This document shows positions 23,777 to 35,102 of a stretch of DNA of 64,000 bases, piece after piece. The notes beneath the pieces are model-generated. The model was not told the origin of the DNA. It made no database searches and saw only the letters and a list, made by a program, of their open reading frames with translations. The DNA comes from Adiantum capillus-veneris (lineage: Eukaryota; Streptophyta; Polypodiopsida; Polypodiales; Pteridaceae). How positions within the stretch are numbered: position 1 is the stretch's first letter; the number at the start of each line of letters is the position of its first letter. The position numbers were made by a program, and so were the translations under genes. Where the stretch lies: positions 91,367,529 to 91,431,528 of the forward strand of contig CM043959.1 of assembly GCA_014529385.2 (NCBI GenBank). The letters run 5' to 3'.

Positions 23777-24429
23777 CTATGCCAAAATCACTGTTTCTAT
23801 GACGGATCAACTTAAAGCAAAAGGTAAGACCTTTTCTTGGGAAGAAGCCCAAAAACACAGTTTCGAACAGCTCAAGGTAGCTATAGCCACTGCTCCCATC
23901 CTAGCAATCGTCAACCCAATTAAGCCGTTTGTGGTAGAGACTGATGCTAGTATAAAGCCATTGGTGCGGTACTTCTCCATGAGGGAAGACCTATAGCCTT
24001 TGAAAGTAAAAAGTTAAATAGAGCTCAACATAATTATTCTATCTATGAGAGAGAGCTCTATGCCATAATTCACTTTACGAAAGTGGTGACACTATTCATA
24101 TGGTGCCGAGTTTGAAGTAGTTTCTGACCATAAGAGTATCAAATGGTTTACTACTCAAACAGACTTGAAGGGCCGTAAAGCTAGATGGGCAGAAATCCTT
24201 CAAGATTATGATTGTAAGCTACGATATTGCAAGGGGCGATATAATGTAGTAGCGGATGCACTAAGTCGGATGCCTTAGATTAATTCACTTGCTTTCACGG
24301 AACTAAAGAGTGGATTTTTGGAGTCATTACGTGGCAAGTGTGCACAAGATCAATCATATGCTAAAGTGTGAAGTGCAGTTTTAAAAAGGGATCCCTCAGA
24401 CTCACATATCTCTGAACAGCCAGATCAAT
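23777..24429 (+). pseudogene. RNase H region of element B
   Basis: The tether (MTDQLKAKGKTFSWEEAQKH) leads into an RNase H domain with FVVETDAS (first Asp), a broken YERELYAI segment (Glu), VVSDHKSIKWF (Asp) and NVVADALSRMP (last Asp). It is broken by several frameshifts and stops between 23994 and 24290, so only the pattern survives. The domain would degrade the RNA strand during reverse transcription. Confidence 0.85.
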
Positions 24430-25247
24430 ATGTCTCTGCACGCGCAGATAGAAACTCCAAAACATAGAGCTCCACCCCTACTCAGGAAGAGCTTAAACGA
24501 TGGAAGAATTTTTCCATTGATGATGGCTACTTACTCCACAAAGGTAGAGTATGTGTGCCAAAGGACTCAGACACTAGGCGCCAAATCTTATTTGAGTGTC
24601 ACGATAGTCCAAGTGCTAGTCATCCAGGTATTCGTAAGACGTATGCCTTTGTTCGACGGCAATTTTATTGGCCGTGCTTACATCATGATGTTCAAGAGTA
24701 CGTACTAAACTGCCAACATTGCCAAGTTAATAACACAGAGCGCCTCAAGGTAGGTGGCCTTTTATATCCTTTAGAGATTCCACAAGGTAAGTGGGAGAGT
24801 ATCTCTATGGATTTTGTAGTAGGACTACCTACTACAAATCGTGGCCATGATGCCATTTGGGTAATTGTAGACCGTCTCACAAAGATGGGTCAATTCATTC
24901 CCACTAAGACTACGGTTAAGACACCGGAGTTAGCACAGCTATTTGTAGAGCATATATATAAACTCTACAGTCTTCCAGCTAGTATCATTAGTGACAGAGA
25001 TCGAAAGTTCGTAATCACTTCTGGAGAGCTGTGTTCCAAAAGTTGGAAACTAAACTTAATCTAAGTACGGCTGATCATCCAGAAACGGATAGTCAAACAG
25101 AAAGAGTTAATCAAGTGCTAGAGGATATGCTACGAGTGTACGTTAGCAAGAAGCAAACCAATTGGGAAGACTACTTACCTATATTGGAATTTGCTTATAA
25201 TAGTTCAAAGCATGTGACTATAGGGTTTAGTCCATTTATGCTTTTAT
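24430..25247 (+). pseudogene. Integrase core of element B
   Basis: The HHCC zinc-binding domain is visible: ECHDSPSASHPGIRKTYAFV followed by CLHHDVQEYVLNCQHCQ. The catalytic core has SMDFVVGLPTTN (first Asp) and SIISDRDRKFVITSG (second Asp). A frameshift near 25065 follows, and the catalytic Glu lies in ADHPETDSQTERVNQVLED in the next frame (25031-25297). LPILEFAYNSSKHVTIGFSP completes the core. All three catalytic acids are present but not in one frame. A second frame change occurs near 25290. Confidence 0.9.
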
Positions 25248-25889
25248 ATGGATTTCAACTTAGATCACCTGTTACGGACCACGGTGGGGTTGGCTAAGGA
25301 GAAGATACAGCAAGCGAAGGATTTTCTCCAAAACCATTTTGGCATGCTTCGAGTTGCTCGACAAAATGTTAAGCAAGCTCAAGATCGATATGAGAAGTAC
25401 GCACATGAGCATCGTCGTCTTGCTACTTTTGAAGAAGGAGACAAGGTTTTCCTCAAAGTTCCGGAGCATTCAGAAAGTCTGAAGACGGGAAAAGTTGCTA
25501 AACTTTCACCACGCTATTGTGGACCGTTTACCATTCTCAAACGTATAGGTCAAGTGGCCTATAAGTTAGCTCTTCCAGAGCACTCACGAATTCATCATGT
25601 TTTTCATGTTAGCTGCTTACGAAAACAGTTAGGACAGAATGATAACATCATTGACACAGGTGTGTTAGTCGACCTTATTGAACCGCCAAGCATTCCTCAT
25701 GAGCCCGAAAAGATTTTGGATTCTCATGAGCTTCGCACCAGACATCATGTCAGACGACAGGTGTTGGTAAAATGGCTAGATAGACCTGAAGAAGGTTCTA
25801 CATGGGAGAATGTCTCCGCACTTAAGAAACGTTTTCCTACGTTCGTTTTCGAGAACGAAAACAATTCTCCAAGGGGGGGGGTAATGTAA
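25248..25889 (+). pseudogene. Integrase C-terminus with chromodomain, element B
   Basis: An open frame of 213 codons. It contains the GPY/F module (SPRYCGPFTILKRIG), the HHVFHVSCLRKQLG block, and a C-terminal chromodomain-like fold (EKILDSHELRTRHHVRRQVL, VKWLDRPEEGSTWENVSAL). This places B and probably A among chromoviruses, which use the domain to guide insertion to marked chromatin. The frame ends a few bases past the polypurine tract (AAGGGGGGGGG at 25871-25881), so coding reaches almost to the 3' LTR. This segment is intact but is disconnected from the rest of pol. Confidence 0.9.
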
Positions 25890-26000
25890 GGACATGGGTC
25901 CTATGGGCAAGGCCACCGGCATGGCCGGACAGTGTGTACGCTAAGGGGAGGCTATAAGATAGCACGGTTGGGTGGAGACTAGCACACACATTACCACCGC
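25885..26000 (+). repeat. 3' LTR start of element B (end uncertain)
   Basis: TGTAAGGACATGGG follows the polypurine tract and resembles the start of the element A LTR. A CA end may lie near 25991 (CTAGCACACACA), giving an LTR of 107-116 bp, but no 5' partner was found. Confidence 0.5.
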
Positions 26001-26327
26001 CCTTGTATTCCTCATCCAAAGAGATTCGTTTTATGTTAGAAGATCTTGTCCTATTTTTGGTCCACATCCCTCGTGAAAAGGCTAATTTTATTCCCAATCG
26101 TGGAAACAACCTTAAACGCATACATCTTGATCATACATGTGACAATGCAACACATAGACAAATCTCTTCTTTTTTATCATGAAAGCTTGCAAGCTGCACA
26201 AAGCGGCCATGATCATGACACATGAAACCCTACCTCATTAAACATTGAGCATCTCAAGTTCTTCTGGTTGATGCCCTTTTGAAGAGCTTGAGTTTCTATC
26301 ATCTCAATCCCTCACGATCTAGTCTTT
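26001..26327. other. No recognisable feature
   Basis: Flanking DNA between element B and the charged-repeat remnant. No gene or repeat is visible. Confidence 0.4.
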
Positions 26328-26765
26328 GTGTTCATTATCGTCATCACTGCCATAATATGTATTGCATCTATCCCTGTGATCATCATGCTCTCAATGAATC
26401 CTTTGATTAGTGGCTATGATGCCTTCTATATTCATCCTCTCTATCATGGTCTCTTCGTCTTTTTCATACCTTTTCTCACGTCAATCATGTCCACTCTGAT
26501 CACCATCATCGTGTCAATGTCTATTGCGATCTCCAGCATCATCATCTCTTATACGACTTCTATCTTGGTGTCGACTGTCGTGTTCACTTTTGCTATCATG
26601 CCTACCATTACAACTGCTTCCTCTTTTTTCAACTTAGCCTCATGCTCGTTTTGCAGAACTTTGATTCTCTCTTTGTCATCACGGGTAGAAAGCCGAAGGA
26701 AGGTTGAATCCGAATGCTTACTTTTGTGTTTCACCTTGTGTGCAATCTTGCTTTTAGGGAAATGA
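26328..26765 (-). pseudogene. Possible Arg/Asp/His-rich coding remnant
   Basis: The + strand frame here (145 codons) is strongly hydrophobic, rich in Ile, Ser, Thr and Val, because the minus strand is made of GAT, CGT, GAC and CAT codons. On the minus strand, frames give KHKSKHSDSTFLRLSTRDDK, HDSRHQDRSRIRDDDAGDRN and REKRYEKDEE. This charged pattern resembles an RS/RD-rich nuclear or splicing-factor-like region, broken by stops. I favour a decayed fragment of such a gene. No specific family can be named. Confidence 0.3.
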
Positions 26766-27176
26766 ACATCACAATTGCTGGTGAGAAAACTTTTGATGAA
26801 GTACTAAGGAGGCTACACCATTCTCTATGAGGCTTTTGGTGAACGTTTCGTGCTTTTGACTGTACCGGACAAGATCGATGATGAGCTTTGCTAACAATGC
26901 ATCAACTATTCTAATTTCTTTTAGGTTTTCTAAGGATTTTTGGTTAAAAAGTGATTCTCCTATATTTTACGCAAGTAAACAAATAACCGGATAATAAGCA
27001 ATATAACGCAGTCTCCAGATATTCTTTTAAAGTGCAGAAAACCGCCTTCAAGAAAGCCACTCCCAAACTGTGAGAAGAGAAGTCTTTTCCGGTTGATAGC
27101 TTCTGTTTCATCTTCCTTGTTACACCCAATGAAATGCCATCGCTTTTTCTAGGTCTCTCTGCGCACAGTCACCTAC
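26766..27176 (+). promoter_or_regulatory. Promoter and 5' untranslated region of the Alfin-like gene
   Basis: 411 bp between the charged-repeat remnant and the Alfin start codon. An AT-rich patch (about 26935-26965) precedes a pyrimidine-rich 5' UTR. CTTTTTCTAG at about 27143-27152, just before GTCTCTCTGCGC, looks like an acceptor site, so a 5' UTR intron is possible. No clear TATA box could be fixed. Confidence 0.4.
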
Positions 27177-30100
27177 ATGATGGAAGGAGCTCCCATGCCC
27201 AAGAACGTCGAAGAAATTTACAAAGATTACAGAAGCCGCAGGGCTGGCATCGTCAAAGCTCTTACTGTAGGTGAGTAACGTGTCGTTTCTGGGGTTGGAT
27301 TTGGTACTCCAGGTGAGTAGTTTGTCTTTCTGTGTTTGGATTTGTAACGCTTCTCTCCGCTATGGAGTTGCTTCTGCTAGATTGTATCTGATCCTTGTGA
27401 TTTAACTTCCCTCAGATGTGGAGACTTTCTACGAGCGGTGCGATCCAGGTATGTCTCTGTAGGGCATCACGCTGAATTTTCCCTCAATTCTGTAATTATC
27501 AAAGTAGGTGCTTTTGTGCGCCAGCCTTCCGTTTGCCCTTGAATCTGCCCACTGAAGGTCTCTTTGGCAGCGAAGGTGTCTTTCCGTTTGTCTTGTATTT
27601 GCCCATTGACAGTCTGGGAAAGGTGGTCGAGGGCCTCAGATAACAGAGAGCAGTTGTGAAGCTTGAGTTTTCTGTGGCTGCTCGCCTCTCTCTCAAGGAA
27701 TGATGTTTTTGGTATGAGAAATCAATGTCTGGTGACTGTGTCCTTATGGCCGTTCTATTCCTGTTTGGTTTGAGCTGGCCAGCTGCCAGGTTTTTGTCTT
27801 TATAATCTTGGTGTCTAATTCTCAGTGATCACCTGTGTTTAGCCGTCATTGAAGTCTGTCTTGTAAAGGCACCTCAAGAAGAGTTTTTATTCTCTGTGAA
27901 GGCTCAAAAACTTTGATTGGTCAAAGTAAAAGAGAAGGACTTTGAGGTTCTGTTACTTTGTATATGCATGGAGATTACTCGCTACTCCTTGTAATCTAGT
28001 CTGGCTCTGAGAGTACTGAAGTCATTGTCATGCAAAATCCAGTGTTTGTGTTGGCTGCGAAGGCTCAAAAAATCGACTGATCAAAGTTGGTCCTGTGATT
28101 TTCCATGTTCATGGAGATCAGATTGTACGCTATTGAACTTTGCTCCTTATAGTCTAGCTGCGAGGCAGAGAGCTTGGTGTATTTTGCTCTTGTTTGGGTC
28201 ACGTGAACAGTGGTCATTGTCTAAATTGAATGTCTCAGTGAGGTTTTGTGGGAGCCATTGTATCAGTACAGTCACCTGCCTTTCTAAACCTGAATTTTTA
28301 TTTTCGACTCCCTGTCATACATGCATACCTAGAGAGTGCATTTGGTAACTTCCTACCTTACAAATATTGTAGTTTGGACTCTGCAGAAAAGGACAATTTG
28401 TGTCTTTATGGCTACCCTGATGAAACATGGGAAGTAGAATTGCCTGCGGAGGAGGTTCCTCCCGAGCTTCCAGAGCCGGCATTGGGCATCAACTTCCCAA
28501 GAGATGGACTTGACCGTAGGGATTGGCTCTCCCTTGTTGCAGTGCATAGTGACGTTTGGCTCCTTGCTGTTGCATCGTTTTATGCAGCTCGGTTCGACAA
28601 AAATGAGAGGTATTTTGGACCCTTTGACAACTGTTTATTCATGTCATATGGTTTGTGGCTTTGAGTATATAATTTTTCTGTAGTGGATGGCCTTAAATAT
28701 CATATGTTAATGATCTTGCCTCCTTCAGGAGATTTTAAAGGCCCATTGCATTGCAAAGTATCTCGGTCAAAGTTTTGCAAACTGTACAAAGGTGTGTGCT
28801 GTTTGTGCTGGTCTTGTTTGTGGACTATGATGCAGTGGTAAAGTTGTGTGTGCTCTTGTTGGATTCAACTTAGTTGCTCATTTAAAGAAGATATTGAGAG
28901 CACTACATAGGTGGTCATGCCTACCTTAAGAGTGGCTTGCGACAAGGAACCTTTCTTAAATGCTGGGTAGGTGCATTTGGTGAGTGGTTTTATGGCTGGT
29001 TTAAAGGCTTGCCAAAGTTTGGCAGTCCATTTTACAAGAAGGATGAAGGCAAGTCAACGCTAGCCCACGCTTTTAGACAGTCTCACTGCTCTTAATTATT
29101 TATTGTTCGATCGTGCGCATGTTCCTTCTCGTGAACTTCACAATGTCTGCAAAACTTGGAAGATGGTTACGATGTTTCCTCACAAGCATGGCCTTCCATA
29201 ATGCAGGCACTCTGCATTTATTTACTTTCCCACTCATTACAGGGATGCGAGAAGTTTTTTGTGGCAGTCATTTGCCGCTATATGCATAAGTCTGTGGTTT
29301 TTTTTTTTTAACAACACACCAGAGAGCCCACAGGGGGAGGTGTTTATCCCTTCCATATATTAGCCACGAAACATGGTTGGGAAGGGCCGCATATCATCAG
29401 GCAAGAGCCACGCGTAGGCATCACCATGGCCACCTAATTGATGCAGAATGGCGGGAACTCGTAGCAACCAGCTAGGAACCTCCTCCTCCGGTGACCCACC
29501 CCAGGAGGAGGATGCACTGGAGTGTTCAAGGGCAAGAGCCCTAGCAATGTGAACACCAAGTGAGCACAAGGTGTCCCTCTAGAGAAGACCCAACAGGGGA
29601 TTTGGACCCACAACCTGTAGGTTGAGAAGCCAAAGCCTTACCGTTAGACCAACTCTTTGGGGACTATCGGTTTTAAAATTGGTCAGTCCCCCCTTACTTC
29701 CCCCATGTCTCAACAATCTAGGAAGAAAGTTGCCCCTGACATTTATGGAATTCTCTTCAACTGTATAGAGGTTTTAAAAATTGCCATCCTTGGATGAAAG
29801 CTTGTCCATAACTTTTAATAGAGGCTTCAGGATTTATTCAAGTCAAATGGTGTTTTACATTTTTTCTTTGCTGTTTGCCGTTTTCATGGAGAACTTGTAT
29901 CTTGCTATTAGGCAGCCTGGAGATTGAAGATGCACATTGAATGGTCAAGTAGAGTGATGTGTTGGTCGAAAAACGTCTTTTTTTTTGGTTTGTTCTTCTA
30001 CTTGTTGCAGGAAACGACTCTTTAGCATGATAAATGAGCTTCCAACTGTTCTGGAGGTGCTTTCTGGCAGAAGGCAAGTCAAGGAAAAATCCGTAGTCAG

Positions 30101-30187
30101 CAATGGAAATAAAGTGAAATCTTCAGGAAAGTCGGTAGGTGCTTTTTAGACTGTCAGATTCGTTGAAGTCTCTGTTACACTAGAAAA

Positions 30188-30231
<44 letters not shown>

Positions 30232-30554
30232 TCATATGGAGGCAGGCACCTTTCCTACACTTGTAATATGTTGGGCTGAGCTGCTCTCATCTTCAGGGGA
30301 AGGTGTCCAAGTCAGCCTCTGTGCTCACTCCCAAAGAAGATGATGACACTGGAGAAGAGGACAATGAAGAGCATGGTGACACGTTCTGTGGTAGCTGCAG
30401 TGGTCCGTACACTCCGGATGAGTTTTGGATTGCTTGTGATATTTGTGAAAAATGGTACCATGGCAAGTGTGTGAAAATTACTCCGGCAAAGGCTGAACAT
30501 ATCAAGGAGTATAGATGCCCAGCTTGTCCTAGTAATAAAAGGCCCCGCCCATGA
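27177..30554 (+). CDS. Alfin-like PHD-finger protein, five exons
   Basis: Exons are 27177-27270, 27416-27448, 28387-28609, 30011-30134 and 30297-30554, all with GT-AG introns and phases that join cleanly (732 coding bases, 243 residues). The product starts [20 protein letters not shown]. The Alfin domain (residues ~9-140) carries [31 protein letters not shown] and the hallmark [12 protein letters not shown], then [20 protein letters not shown] and [16 protein letters not shown] variable linker rich in Ser, Lys and acidic residues leads to a C4HC3 PHD finger ([27 protein letters not shown]) ending SNKRPRP. In plants such proteins sit in the nucleus and read methylated histone H3 Lys4. The length is close to the usual ~250 residues and every zinc ligand is present. 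It is the only host gene here that looks functional. Intron 3 holds a SINE and intron 4 a CT repeat. Confidence 0.95.
27897..28190. repeat. Diverged duplication inside Alfin intron 2
   Basis: GAAGGCTCAAAAA followed by a GATCAAAGT-type word occurs at about 27898 and again at about 28059. Similar CATGGAGAT, CTCCTT and TAGTCTRGCT words follow in both copies, indicating an old ~160-bp duplication within the intron. Confidence 0.6.
29298..29662 (-). mobile_element. tRNA-derived SINE in Alfin intron 3
   Basis: On the minus strand the element starts near 29662 with CCCCAAAGAGTTGGTCTAAC, giving an RNA polymerase III A box (TGGTCTAACGG at 29651-29641). About 40 bp further is a B box (GGGTCCAAATCC, around 29607-29596). 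It ends in an A12 tail (T run at 29298-29309 on the + strand). Body length of about 365 bp, tRNA-like head and A tail fit a plant SINE, mobilised by a LINE. Target duplications could not be fixed. It lies antisense to the host gene, deep inside intron 3, away from splice sites. Confidence 0.8.
30191..30228. repeat. (TC)n microsatellite in Alfin intron 4
   Basis: About 19 TC units, 68 bp before the acceptor of exon 5. Confidence 0.95.
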
Positions 30555-32942
30555 AATTCCAATTGCCCAGTTTTGTGGTGATGGTTGAAGGTAACATTAT
30601 TCATTTGCTCTGTGAGTGGTAGCAGAGGCAGAAGATGGTAAAGTAAGTGATGGCTCGCCTCCAGCATAATGAATCATAGTCCATTTGTTGATTTATTCGG
30701 ATTCCATTGGTCTGTGGAAGCTGTAAACAGATACAGAGAAAAACGTAGGGAAAAGAATTGTTGCAGGAAAGCCTGTTCACAGTGTAGTGGTATATCTTGA
30801 CCAATCAGATTACCATATAGTGATTTTGCATGTAACTTTGTTGCAGTGGTGGCTTAAACATCTACTATCCAGTACGAGGGTGTGCTTAAGTTATGGAGGC
30901 TTTCATTATTGTACAGAATTTGGTACTGGTATTTCAGGATATTCTGGTTTTGGGATTATTCCAGTGGCTTTGCTGGATTCAAGTTTTGGTCGTAAAACCT
31001 GAGTTTTTTTTCAGGACAAAGTATGTGTAGAAACACCCTTGAATCTTTTTCAAGCAGAGATGTAAACCATGATCTATTCTGCGAATTTCGAGAGAGGACT
31101 GGTTATATGCTGAGCTATAATCATCTCTCTAGCAGCGAGGGGAATATTCAGGGTTGATTTTTGACAGGCACCCTTCCCCTTCAAAATTTTAGAGATTTTA
31201 CATATTTTGGGCTAATTTAGTGAATTTTTTGTAGGGTAGCACTCATCTTCACCCCTAAAAAATAGGCATAATGCGCAAAAACGTAGATTTTTAGTGCGTG
31301 GAGAAAGGATGTGGAATGAGAATCTGAATGTACATACATGAGGAGCTTCACACAAAATTCAACAGGCTGGATTTTTTGCTCTTGCTGTCTTCAAAGCTGA
31401 ACTGACAGCCATCGTGGTGGCTTCAAGGGCAAGAAGTTGTAAAGAGGCCATTGAAGGGGGGAAATTCAGGGGGCATTTCATGGCGAGCGTTTTGCTAATC
31501 TATTCCGGGTGAAAGCCCCTGGGGTATGTTGAAAGCTATAAAAGATAATAATAGTATTGCCAAATGTTAAGGAGGCTACACCTATAGGCTACACCTATTG
31601 AACTAAAAGATATAGTATTGCCAAATGTTAAGGAGGCTACACCTATTGAACTAGTCAGTTATTGTACATATTAGGATCTTTGTCCATGCTCCAAACCTGC
31701 TGAACATGTCAAGCATTGAGAACAAAATTTTGTTGAACAATCTCATGACCTTTGTTCAGAGCGATTAGGGTACTCCCTTTGACCGTTCGTTCAGTATCAC
31801 AATCAAAGAAAGAGACTTCAGGTGCAGTGAGGCTACTGGCTTTGATGACAACATTTCAATTGGTAATTAATTATTGCTTCTAACTGTGCATTGCACCCGA
31901 AGCTTACTAGAGCAAAAATGATTTCAGAAGCAATTGAAGGAGATACTTAATTTCTTCCATCAACCCGATTTAACTTTTTGCTATTTTTTTCTTTCTTTTA
32001 ATATATGGTACGTAAGGGTCATCAACCTAGCAAAATCCATCGAGTCAAATAGAGGGTTTGGGGTTACAATTTCAACTTGTGAAGACCAAGGACAAAAAAA
32101 TAAGAGTTTGCTGTTTTGTACTTTTTAAAACCAACAACAAGGAACCAATCTTTCATTTCAGATTCAACCAACCCTAATCTTTCAACTCTCAATTGGATCA
32201 GGGCCACTTTGCGAGAAGAAAATGAATTCAAAATCTTTTTGCAGAGAGCATGCTTTTTAAAGTATGGATGTAAATTGAAGAACATTCTTTATTCAAACTA
32301 ATATGTGGCTCATGCGGTGCTTTGGCTTTGCGGCACTCTCCTCTTTCACCTTCCCTTCAAAGTGGTGTAGTTACATCATGTGTAAATTCTATATTTGTTC
32401 TGTGAGTTCTAGTTCTTTCACTATATTAGTAAAGGCTCACGTAAGCCGATCACTGGTCATTTAAAAAGCCCTAGGTATAAAAGACGATAACTTAAGCTCG
32501 TCTTTAGGAGGAGAAGAACTCCTTGTACGTGCGTGCAAGTGGCCAAGTAGCTTTGACTTGAAGCCAATTTTTCTAATGATTGGGTAATCTGATTTCAATT
32601 ATGAAATTTGTATCTTTTCTTTCCGTGCTCTTTCAAATAAGTCTAAGCATTGCAAATTTCGTTGTGGTTCGCGACTACGCATCTATAAAGCTAATCTTCA
32701 CATTTGAGTGCTTAATCACTGTTTTTTGAAGTTTTTGAACATAGGAGAGTATTATTAGACATGAGGGTGACCTGTTTACGCTGTTTTGATGCAGTTTTTG
32801 TGATTTGGATGTCATGATGGATTGCGGTCCATGTACCTCGTTAGAATGTTGTCAGAATTTATTAACTTGTCTCTTTAGGCTTAGTCGAGCTTTTCTTTAA
32901 GTTTCTTGACGATCCGAATCCGTTTAATCAACGAAATGGTAT
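30555..32942 (+). other. Alfin 3' untranslated region and intergenic DNA
   Basis: The 3' UTR begins at 30555; its end is not fixed. Beyond about 31100 I see no coding domain. A 61-bp-period tandem duplication lies at 31552-31660. The T-rich stretch at 31940-32010 and a duplicated short word at 32470-32520 are unremarkable. Confidence 0.5.
31552..31660. repeat. Tandem duplication, 61-bp period
   Basis: TAGTATTGCCAAATGTTAAG and the following GGAGGCTACACCTAT occur at 31552 and 31613. Within the first unit GGCTACACCTAT is itself duplicated. Confidence 0.85.
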
Positions 32943-33209
32943 GCCATTGACTATCGGTCACCGGTCAACCAATCGGTTGTTTTCCGACCACTTTCCGGCC
33001 GTTGTCCGGCCATAATATTTCAGCGAGAAAAAAAATAGAGTCTCGGGGGCGGTCCCTAAAGTTGCCCATGATTTTTGGCCGTGAAAATTTTGGTTTCCGA
33101 CGAGTGATTTTCCTTCACACACGATGGATTCTCCTCATAATGGGGGTCTTACAAATGTGCGCTTTTACCACAGAAAATTACAAGGGTAAATCAGGCTCCA
33201 TACTTAACA
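32943..33209 (-). repeat. 3' LTR of copia element C, truncated
   Basis: 267 bp closely match the first part (minus-strand sense) of the 5' LTR at 41010-41748, including TGTTAAGTATGGAGC at the internal edge (33209). The distal portion is missing and replaced by unrelated DNA at 32942. The polypurine tract CCAAGTGGGAGATT (minus strand) abuts at 33210-33223. Confidence 0.85.
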
Positions 33210-33269
33210 ATCTCCCACTTGGAGACTGATCTCCAAACCAAACCTGTGACTGTTTTCCATCCTAGCTTC

Positions 33270-33999
33270 TTATCCTTGAATGCCAATTGAAGATGAGCAA
33301 AATCTCAACTTCTCCTTGTTGACCACCTTTGTAAACATGTCTGCAGGATATTCACTTGTATGCACCTTTCTTAGCTTTAGCTGTCCCTCTTCCAAAAGAG
33401 TGCGTATGAAGTGATATCTCACCTCAATGTGCTTTGTCCTTGAATGAAAGGCTGAGTTCTTCGCAAGATGGATAGCGCTTTGGCTATCACTGTACAAGAC
33501 AATTGTTTTGTTTGAATCCAAGCTTTTTTAAGAATCTGTGAAGCCACAGAATTTCTTTGCTTGCCTCCGTCATTGTTACATACTCTGCTTCCGTGGTAGA
33601 AAGTGAAACCACTTTTTGGAACTTTGAAGCCCAGCTTACTGCTGTGCCTCCAACCGTGAACACATAGCCAGTAATGCTCTTTCGAGTATCTTTGTCACCT
33701 GCCATATCTGCATCAGCAGACCCTTCTAGAAAAATATCAGTTCCTCCAAAATACAAAGCATTTGTTGTTGTCCCTTTTAGATATCTAAGCATCCACTTCA
33801 CAGTTTGCCAATGCTCTTTACCTGGGTTATCCATGAACCTACTCACAACTCCCATTGCATGTGCAATGTCTGGCCTTGTCCAGGCCATAGCATACATTAG
33901 AGAACCTACCGCTGCAGCATATGGAACTTTAGACATAAAGGCTATCTCCTCTTGTGTCTTTAAACACATATCCTTCGTTAGTTTAAAATGACCAGCCAA
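33270..33999 (-). pseudogene. Ty1/copia RNase H region of element C
   Basis: Reading leftwards: PYAAAVGSLMYAMAWTRPDI, the classic copia RT-RNase H connection, then WMLRYLKGTTTNALYFGGTD, SADADMAGDKDTRKSITGYV, AVSWASKFQKVVSLSTTEAE and, in the next frame, VLYSDSQSAIHLAKNSAFHS and KHIEVRYHFIR. The stop near 33487 needs a frame change in the middle of the domain. These residues form the RNase H active site and C-terminus. The frame ends with YPADMFTKVVNKEKL, the usual end of copia pol, close to the polypurine tract. Confidence 0.93.
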
Positions 34000-34901
34000 A
34001 GGTGTAGAAATTGGTTTTGCATTGCAAACCTTTCTAGTACCTTCTTGATGTAATCTTCATGAGATAGCTTTATTGTCTTCTTCATCCTATCCCTTAATAT
34101 TTTCATACCAAGTATCCTCTTTGCAACACTTAAATCTTTCATTGAAAAAAATTTAGACAGCTCCTCTTTTAGGTCTTTGATGTCCTGCATGTTAGCACTT
34201 GCAATCAACATGTCATACAATATTAGGATGATGAATTTTCCATCTCCCAAATTCTTCGTGGAGACGCAGTGACCCGAGTTGCATCTTGTGAATCTATGAT
34301 CCAACATCCATCGATCAAACTTCAAGTACCATTGTCTTGATGCTTGTTTTAAACCATACAAGCTCTTCTTTAATCTGCAAATTCTCCTCACCTTTTACTT
34401 CATACCCCTTGGTTGAAGCATGTAGATTTCCTCCTCCAAGTCACCGTGAGGGAATGTTGTATTTACATCCATTTGCTCAAGATTTAGATAATGAGCAGCC
34501 ACAAGGCTTAAAACAAGTCTAATTGAGTTCATTTTTACAACAGGAGAAAATATTTCATTGAAGTCAATACCTTTCTTTTGAGAAAACCCTTTTACCACAA
34601 GCTTAGACTTGTACCTTTTCTTCCCACCTTCTTCTTCCTTCAGCTTGTACACCCATTTGTTTTGAAATGCCCGCTTACCTTTAGGCAACTCAACCAACTC
34701 CCATGTTTGGTTGCGATGTAGTGAGTCCATCTCCACTTGCATGCTCTTCGTCCATTCTTCTTTGGATTCATGTTGCATAGCTTCTTCGTATGATTCCGGC
34801 TCTCCAGAATCTGAGATCAAGAGATGGTTGAAGGAATGAACAAACCTTTCTGGAGGTCTACTTGCTCTTGTAGATCTTCGGGGAATAGGTTGAGGCTCCT
34901 A
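33978..34901 (-). pseudogene. Ty1/copia reverse transcriptase of element C
   Basis: The N-terminal part (34820-34395) has WTKSMQVEMDSLHRNQTWEL, KWVYKLKEEEGGKKRYKSKL, GIDFNEIFSPVVKMNSIRLV and LEQMDVNTTFPHGDLEEEIY. A stop and frame change at 34395 lead into RLKKSLYGLKQASRQWYLKF. The catalytic motif, normally YVDDML, reads LILYDMLIAS: two residues including one catalytic Asp are gone through a clean six-base loss near 34213. The reverse transcriptase would be inactive even without the frameshifts. The right end of this segment is broken at 34901 by insertion of element D. Confidence 0.94.
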
Positions 34902-35088
34902 TGTTGGGATATAGGCGTCTGTGCCTTGCCTGGCCACCCAGAGTCTGGGCGCCCACTGATTTGTATACCTTATACATAGCATAAGTGTATAGGGGACTGC
35001 TCACTCTATTGAGTCTCCCCACCCACATAGTGTGTGTCTCCTTCTCTCTCTCTCACTCTCCGTCTGAGGTGCTCCCCGATCTCCTTCA
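34902..35088 (+). repeat. 5' LTR of element D (187 bp)
   Basis: TGTTGGGATATAGG ... CTCCTTCA, identical in length to the 3' copy at 38517-38703 and differing at seven positions, all transitions. TCCTA precedes it, against TCCTC after the 3' LTR, an imperfect 5-bp target duplication. Confidence 0.95.
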
Positions 35089-35090
35089 AT

Positions 35091-35102
35091 TGGTATTAGA
35101 GC
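35091..35102 (+). other. Primer-binding site of element D
   Basis: TGGTATTAGAGC, one base different from the initiator-Met-tRNA complement TGGTATCAGAGC; it lies two bases after the LTR. Confidence 0.9.

Noticed and set aside
26328-26765. 145-codon hydrophobic frame that looks like a multi-pass membrane protein
   Set aside because: Hydrophobicity follows from the complement of a GAT/CGT-rich charged sequence; the opposite strand makes more sense as a decayed coding region.
29360-29569. Small antisense ORF in Alfin intron 3
   Set aside because: It lies inside the SINE body and has no recognisable protein features.
29590-29662. A tRNA gene on the minus strand
   Set aside because: A and B boxes are present, but the text between and after them does not fold into a full cloverleaf, and an A-tailed body follows; a SINE head explains it.
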